A stretch of 64,000 nucleotides of DNA, from NCBI GenBank assembly GCA_035514535.1, contig DATKAZ010000069.1:62001-126000 (forward strand). The letters are read 5' to 3'. How positions within the stretch are numbered: the first letter of the stretch is position 1; each line of letters begins with the position of its first letter. This document shows, in pieces, positions 60,900 to 64,000 of this stretch. This stretch comes from XN24 sp035514535. GTDB taxonomy: Bacteria > Pseudomonadota > Gammaproteobacteria > Steroidobacterales > XN24. The notes below the pieces were generated by a model. That model worked only from the letters and a program-made list of their open reading frames with translations. It searched no databases and was not told the origin of the DNA. The translations under genes were made by a program, and so were the position numbers.

Positions 60900-61676
60900 T
60901 CAGCTCTTCAGCCGGTAGCCCGTCCTGAACATCCACCACACGAGTACGAAGCACGCCGCCAGAAAGCCCAGCAGCGCCATGATGCTGACGCCGACCGCCA
61001 CGTCGCCGGTGCCGTAAAAGCTCCAGCGGAAGCCGCTGATGACGTAGACGATCGGGTTGAACAGGCTGACCGCCTGGAAGGCCTCGGGCAGCATCCTGAT
61101 GGAATAGAACGCGCCGCCGAGGAAACTCAGCGGCGTGATGACAAGCATCGGCACGAACTGCAGCTCCTCGAAGCCCTGCGCCCAGATACCGACGATGAAG
61201 CCCGCCAGGCTGAACGCCAGCGCCACCAGCACAAGATAGCCCACCATCCACAGCGGGTGCAGTACGTGCAGCGGCACGAACAGGCTGGCCGTGCCGAGAA
61301 TCACGAGCCCGAGGATGACTGACTTGGTCGCCGCCGCCCCCACGTAGGCCAGCACCGTCTCCAGCGGCGAGATGGGCGCGGACAACAGTTCATAGATCGT
61401 GCCGGTGAACTTCGGCATGTGGATGCCGAAGGCGGCATTGTTCAGGCTCTCCGTCAGGACCGTCAGCATGATCAGCCCGGGCACGATGAACGCGCCGTAG
61501 GTGACGCCGTCGACCGTGCCGATCCGCGAGCCGATGGCGGCGCCGAACACCACGAAATACAGGGACGTCGTGATCACCGGCGTGGCCAGGCTCTGCCACA
61601 GTGTGCGCCGGAAGCGCGCCATCTCGAACAGGTAGATCGCACGCATGCCGTGGACATTGACGCGCCCCCCGCTCAT
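60900..61676 (-). CDS. ABC-2 type exporter permease
   Basis: This 258-residue protein has about six membrane helices with the ABC-2 patterns QSLATPVITTSLYFVVFGAA, GAFIVPGLIMLTVLTESLNN and FVPMLVITPLSFLGGAFYS. It resembles YadH/NodJ-type permeases for lipids, polysaccharides or drugs. Its ATG overlaps the ATPase stop (4 bp). The cargo is unknown. Confidence 0.93.
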   Translation of the reverse strand: MSGGRVNVHGMRAIYLFEMARFRRTLWQSLATPVITTSLYFVVFGAAIGSRIGTVDGVTYGAFIVPGLIMLTVLTESLNNAAFGIHMPKFTGTIYELLSAPISPLETVLAYVGAAATKSVILGLVILGTASLFVPLHVLHPLWMVGYLVLVALAFSLAGFIVGIWAQGFEELQFVPMLVITPLSFLGGAFYSIRMLPEAFQAVSLFNPIVYVISGFRWSFYGTGDVAVGVSIMALLGFLAACFVLVWWMFRTGYRLKS

Positions 61677-62596
61677 CGCTCGCTCACCAGGTCGACGAAG
61701 ATTTCCTCCAGCGAACTCTGCCGCGTGTGCAGGTCGCGATACTCGATGCCGAGCTCGCCGATGCGTCGCAACAGCCCCGGGATGCAGGACTGTTCTTCGC
61801 CGGCCTGAAAGGTCAGGCGCAGCGCGCCGCCGCCGTTGTTCAGTTCGAGTCCCCATTCGGCCAGGCCGGCGGGAATCGCCTCCAGCGGCTCCTGCAGGTG
61901 CAGCGTGAGCTGCTTCTTGCCGAGCTTGCTCATGAGCTTCGCCGTGGACTCGACGACGATCAGCGCGCCCTTGTGGATCACACCGACGCGTTCGGCCATT
62001 TCCTCGGCCTCGGCGATGTAGTGAGTGGTGAGGATGATGGTGACGCCCTCGTCGCGCAGCCGCCGCATCAGTCCCCACATGTCGCGCCGCAGCTCGACGT
62101 CCACGCCCGCGGTCGGCTCGTCGAGAAACAGCACACTCGGCTCATGTGCGAGCGCCTTGGCGATCAGCACGCGGCGCTTCATGCCGCCCGACAGCGCCAT
62201 GATCTTGTCCTTGCGCTTGTCCCACAGCGACAGGTCGCGCAGCACTTTCTCGATGTGCCCGGGGTCGGGCGCGAGGCCGAACAGCCCGCGGCTGAAACTG
62301 GTCGTGTCCCAGACGGTCTCGAACATGTCGGTATGCAGCTCCTGCGGCACGAGGCCGATTCTCGCGCGGGCCCCCCGGTAATCGCGGATGATGTCGTGGC
62401 CGTCCACGACGGCGCTGCCGGAGCTCGGCGTGACGATGCCGCAGAGGATGCTGATCAACGTCGTCTTGCCCGCGCCGTTGGGGCCGAGCAACGCAAAGAT
62501 CTCGCCGCGCCGGATCTCGAGGTCGACTGCGTGCAGCGCCGTGAGTCCCGACCCGTAAGTCTTGCTCAGTTGCCTGATGGAGATGATCGGCTGCAC
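61673..62596 (-). CDS. ABC-2 type exporter ATPase
   Basis: This 307-residue protein has a standard nucleotide-binding domain: Walker A LLGPNGAGKTTLISIL, Q-loop LVPQELHTDMF, signature MALSGGMKRRVLIAKALA, Walker B VLFLDEPTAGVD and switch TTHYIAEAEEMAERV. An ~80-residue C-terminal accessory part follows. It matches YadG/NodI-type ATPases. I start at GTG (VQPIISIRQLSKTYGSG); no ribosome-binding site is obvious, and a small open frame ends 17 bp upstream. It overlaps the permease gene. Confidence 0.93.
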   Translation of the reverse strand: MQPIISIRQLSKTYGSGLTALHAVDLEIRRGEIFALLGPNGAGKTTLISILCGIVTPSSGSAVVDGHDIIRDYRGARARIGLVPQELHTDMFETVWDTTSFSRGLFGLAPDPGHIEKVLRDLSLWDKRKDKIMALSGGMKRRVLIAKALAHEPSVLFLDEPTAGVDVELRRDMWGLMRRLRDEGVTIILTTHYIAEAEEMAERVGVIHKGALIVVESTAKLMSKLGKKQLTLHLQEPLEAIPAGLAEWGLELNNGGGALRLTFQAGEEQSCIPGLLRRIGELGIEYRDLHTRQSSLEEIFVDLVSER

Positions 62597-62613
62597 GGCG
62601 GCGATTGTAGCGG

Positions 62614-62748
62614 CTAAAGGGTCCAGCCGCGCACCAGGACCTCGGCCACGCTGCCCTTCGGCGGCGGCGACGTGGCCGGTGGACGACCAGCAGGGTTCCG
62701 CGGCAATGATTGTTTCCTCTGATGCACAATCCGAACTTGTTCTGACAT
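62614..62748 (-). CDS. Possible small basic protein upstream of the ABC exporter
   Basis: A 44-codon frame starts ATG with GGGGAAG just upstream and gives MSEQVRIVHQRKQSLPRNPA, ending PKGSVAEVLVRGWTL. It is basic, not hydrophobic and of no recognised family. It lies 17 bp before the exporter ATPase start on the same strand and could be a leader or small protein. Otherwise the 248 bp between the ATPase and the GNAT remnant hold nothing recognisable. Confidence 0.35.
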   Translation of the reverse strand: MSEQVRIVHQRKQSLPRNPAGRPPATSPPPKGSVAEVLVRGWTL

Positions 62749-62844
62749 ACTTCCCCGACGTTCGAAGAGGCCGGAGATCGACATGCAGCATGATCTGTTA
62801 CACGCGCGGGCGAACAGCACCTGAGCTCGTGAGCCGGGCACAGC

Positions 62845-63159
62845 ATGAGCGACGAATCTGAGGCGCTGGAACGCGCCGCCATCGAGGACATCTACCGCGC
62901 CGCGCCGGCCGGCGTGGCGGTGCAACTGGGCCTGCGGCCGTTCAATAGCGGCGGCGCGTTCGTGTCGCTCGCGGGCGGACTGCCTCCCGGTCCGATCGTC
63001 GTCAACCGCGTGATCGGACTCGAGCTCGGCTGCCGCAAGCTGCTCACCTGCACCGGCGAGGCCGTGCCCGGCGACCCGCAGCATTCCTACCGCAACATCC
63101 TCAAGGCCGGATTCAGGGAGAGCTACGTGCGCGACAACTACGCCCTGCCCGCGGCATGA
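62845..63159 (+). pseudogene. Internally deleted GNAT acetyltransferase remnant
   Basis: This 104-residue frame has an N-terminal start of a GNAT protein (ALERAAIEDIYRAAPAGVAV, then SGGAFVSLAGGLPPGPIVVN and RVIGLELG). It joins directly to a typical GNAT C-terminus (TCTGEAVPGDPQHSYRNILK, then AGFRESYVRDNYALP). The acetyl-CoA-binding core (R/Q-x-x-G-x-G/A) that should lie between them is missing. An in-frame deletion of about 120 or more residues is inferred. The product is unlikely to be an acetyltransferase, although the frame is intact. Confidence 0.72.
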
Positions 63160-63174
63160 TCGCGCACCCACCGC

Positions 63175-63205
63175 TTGACCTTCCCATAGTGGGAAGGTTT
63201 ATGGT
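63175..63205 (+). promoter_or_regulatory. CueR/MerR-type promoter-operator of the copper ATPase gene
   Basis: TTGACC (63175-63180) and TATGGT (63200-63205) are separated by 19 bp, the over-long spacer typical of MerR-family promoters. The spacer holds the dyad ACCTTCCCA-TAG-TGGGAAGGT (63178-63198), which matches CueR/copper-responsive operators. Cu(I)-bound CueR would activate transcription. The regulator gene is not in the window. Confidence 0.88.
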
Positions 63206-63253
63206 GTCGCCACGGCCGGGAAGCGGTGCGTCACACTCAGCGGGGATCGGGCC

Positions 63254-64000
63254 ATGACGAAATCGAGCCAGCACTGCCACGACCAGGCGCCGCAAGCGCC
63301 CGCGCCCGCGCCCGCCGCATGCTGCCATGGCGAGCACGCCCCTCCGCCCCGGAATCAGTCCGGCGGCGAGGCGCGCGCCGGTGATGCCGCGGGCGGCGGG
63401 GCGATTTACACCTGCCCGATGCATCCCGAGGTGCGCCAGGTCGGGCCGGGAAGCTGCCCGATCTGCGGCATGGCCCTCGAGCCCGAGACGGTCACCGCCG
63501 ACGCCGGCGAGAACCCCGAGCTCGCGGACATGACGCGGCGCTTCTGGATCGGCCTGCTGCTGACGCTGCCGGTATTCGTCCTGGAAATGGGCGGCCACCT
63601 GCCGTGGCTCGCCCACTCGATCGGGCGCCAGACCGGCAACCTCGTGCAGCTGCTGTTCGCCACGCCGGTCGTGCTCTGGGCAGGCTGGCCGTTCTTCGTG
63701 CGCGGCTGGCAGTCCGTGGCCAGTCGCCACCTCAACATGTTCACCCTCATCGCGATGGGCACCGGCGTGGCCTGGCTGTTCAGCGTGACCGCGACCCTGC
63801 TGCCGGGCCTCTTCCCGCCGGCCTTCCGCGACCCCGACGGGGCCGTCGGGGTCTACTTCGAGGCGGCCGCGGTGATCACCGTGCTCGTCCTCCTCGGGCA
63901 GGTGCTGGAGCTGCGCGCCCGCGACAAGACCTCGGGCGCCATCCGCGCACTGCTGAATCTCGCGCCCGCCACCGCGCGCCGCATCGCGGCCGACGGCGCC
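63254..64000 (+). CDS. copA: Copper-translocating P-type ATPase, 5' part (truncated by window end)
   Basis: The frame is open to the window end; 249 residues are present. A Cys/His-rich start (SSQHCHDQAPQAPAPAPAAC and CHGEH) is followed by the heavy-metal-binding YHS-like motif YTCPMHPEVRQVGPGSCPIC. The first membrane helices come next (IGLLLTLPVFVLEMGGHL, then LFATPVVLWAGWPFFVRGW and MFTLIAMGTGVAWLFSV). EAAAVITVLVLLGQVLELRA then leads to the actuator domain. This matches CopA-type ATPases with the N-terminal YHS-like domain, which export Cu(I). The catalytic DKTGT site lies beyond the window. The CueR-type promoter upstream supports copper as cargo. Confidence 0.9.
   Translation, partial: MTKSSQHCHDQAPQAPAPAPAACCHGEHAPPPRNQSGGEARAGDAAGGGAIYTCPMHPEVRQVGPGSCPICGMALEPETVTADAGENPELADMTRRFWIGLLLTLPVFVLEMGGHLPWLAHSIGRQTGNLVQLLFATPVVLWAGWPFFVRGWQSVASRHLNMFTLIAMGTGVAWLFSVTATLLPGLFPPAFRDPDGAVGVYFEAAAVITVLVLLGQVLELRARDKTSGAIRALLNLAPATARRIAADGA

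Overview
The window is a high-GC (visibly about 70% GC) proteobacterial chromosome segment, densely coded on both strands with short gaps and many ATGA or TGATG stop/start overlaps. Gene content points to a high-GC gammaproteobacterium near the Xanthomonadales/Chromatiales/Nevskiales. The indicators are lipA with a PA0069-type radical SAM gene, sohB, greB, ttcA, DUF3144, DUF6231, a Trm112 protein and CPA2/KefC-type transport. No rRNA, tRNA, phage or CRISPR locus was recognised. This is chromosomal housekeeping and envelope/stress DNA with small accessory insertions.

Layout. 0-9.3 kb: the 3' part of a Calx-beta/CFI-box surface protein, an SDR oxidoreductase, an L,D-transpeptidase/sohB pair, a radical SAM gene behind lipA, and a Fur-box-preceded iron ABC transporter lacking its ATPase. 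9.4-12.7 kb: a secreted truncated haemoglobin divergent from an ECF sigma/zinc-finger anti-sigma/methyltransferase-membrane fusion operon that runs into greB. 13-16.1 kb: an acyl-CoA dehydrogenase and a Ser/Thr kinase with an extracytoplasmic Calx-beta domain. 16.3-30.2 kb: peptidases (S9A, M3, M16), hydrolases, a PLD-VTT fusion with an EEP nuclease, polyphosphate glucokinase and a UvrD/Rep helicase. 30.3-36.9 kb: DUF3144, an ene-reductase, DUF819, DUF6231, and an alpha/beta hydrolase/UbiB-like pair. 37-42.4 kb: a four-gene envelope/osmotic run (CPA2 antiporter, a small integrase-arm-like membrane protein, lipocalin, mechanosensitive channel). 42.5-44.1 kb: a hipBA toxin-antitoxin pair. 44.2-52.1 kb: an S9 peptidase, an RRM protein, ttcA, znuACB-like metal uptake, Trm112 and a Ktr/Trk potassium system. 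52.6-60.9 kb: a GNAT-nitrilase fusion, OsmC, cyclase, SMR, GFA, an ECF42-type sigma module with DGPF/YciI and VOC proteins, and a BNR sialidase-like protein. 60.9-64 kb: an ABC-2 exporter, a GNAT remnant, and the start of a copper P-type ATPase behind a MerR/CueR-type promoter.

The most unusual content is non-coding. A family of composite palindromic elements fills three intergenic gaps (about 12.66-12.92, 33.72-34.17 and 52.14-52.55 kb). They are bounded by GGGGACACTGCTT-type palindromes and contain large hairpins. The hairpins share outer arms and a related loop but have completely different, fully paired inner stems. Two copies carry an inverted pair of hairpins (H1, H2) around a diverged linker of about 102 bp, while H1 is identical over 78 nt. 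No transposase gene lies in the window, so they look like non-autonomous REP/BIME- or MITE-like elements, or structured RNA.

The genes co-operate mainly in envelope and stress homeostasis: peptidoglycan cross-linking, periplasmic proteolysis, K+/H+ and mechanosensitive control of turgor, and iron, zinc and copper handling. Two ECF sigma modules and a membrane kinase provide signalling.
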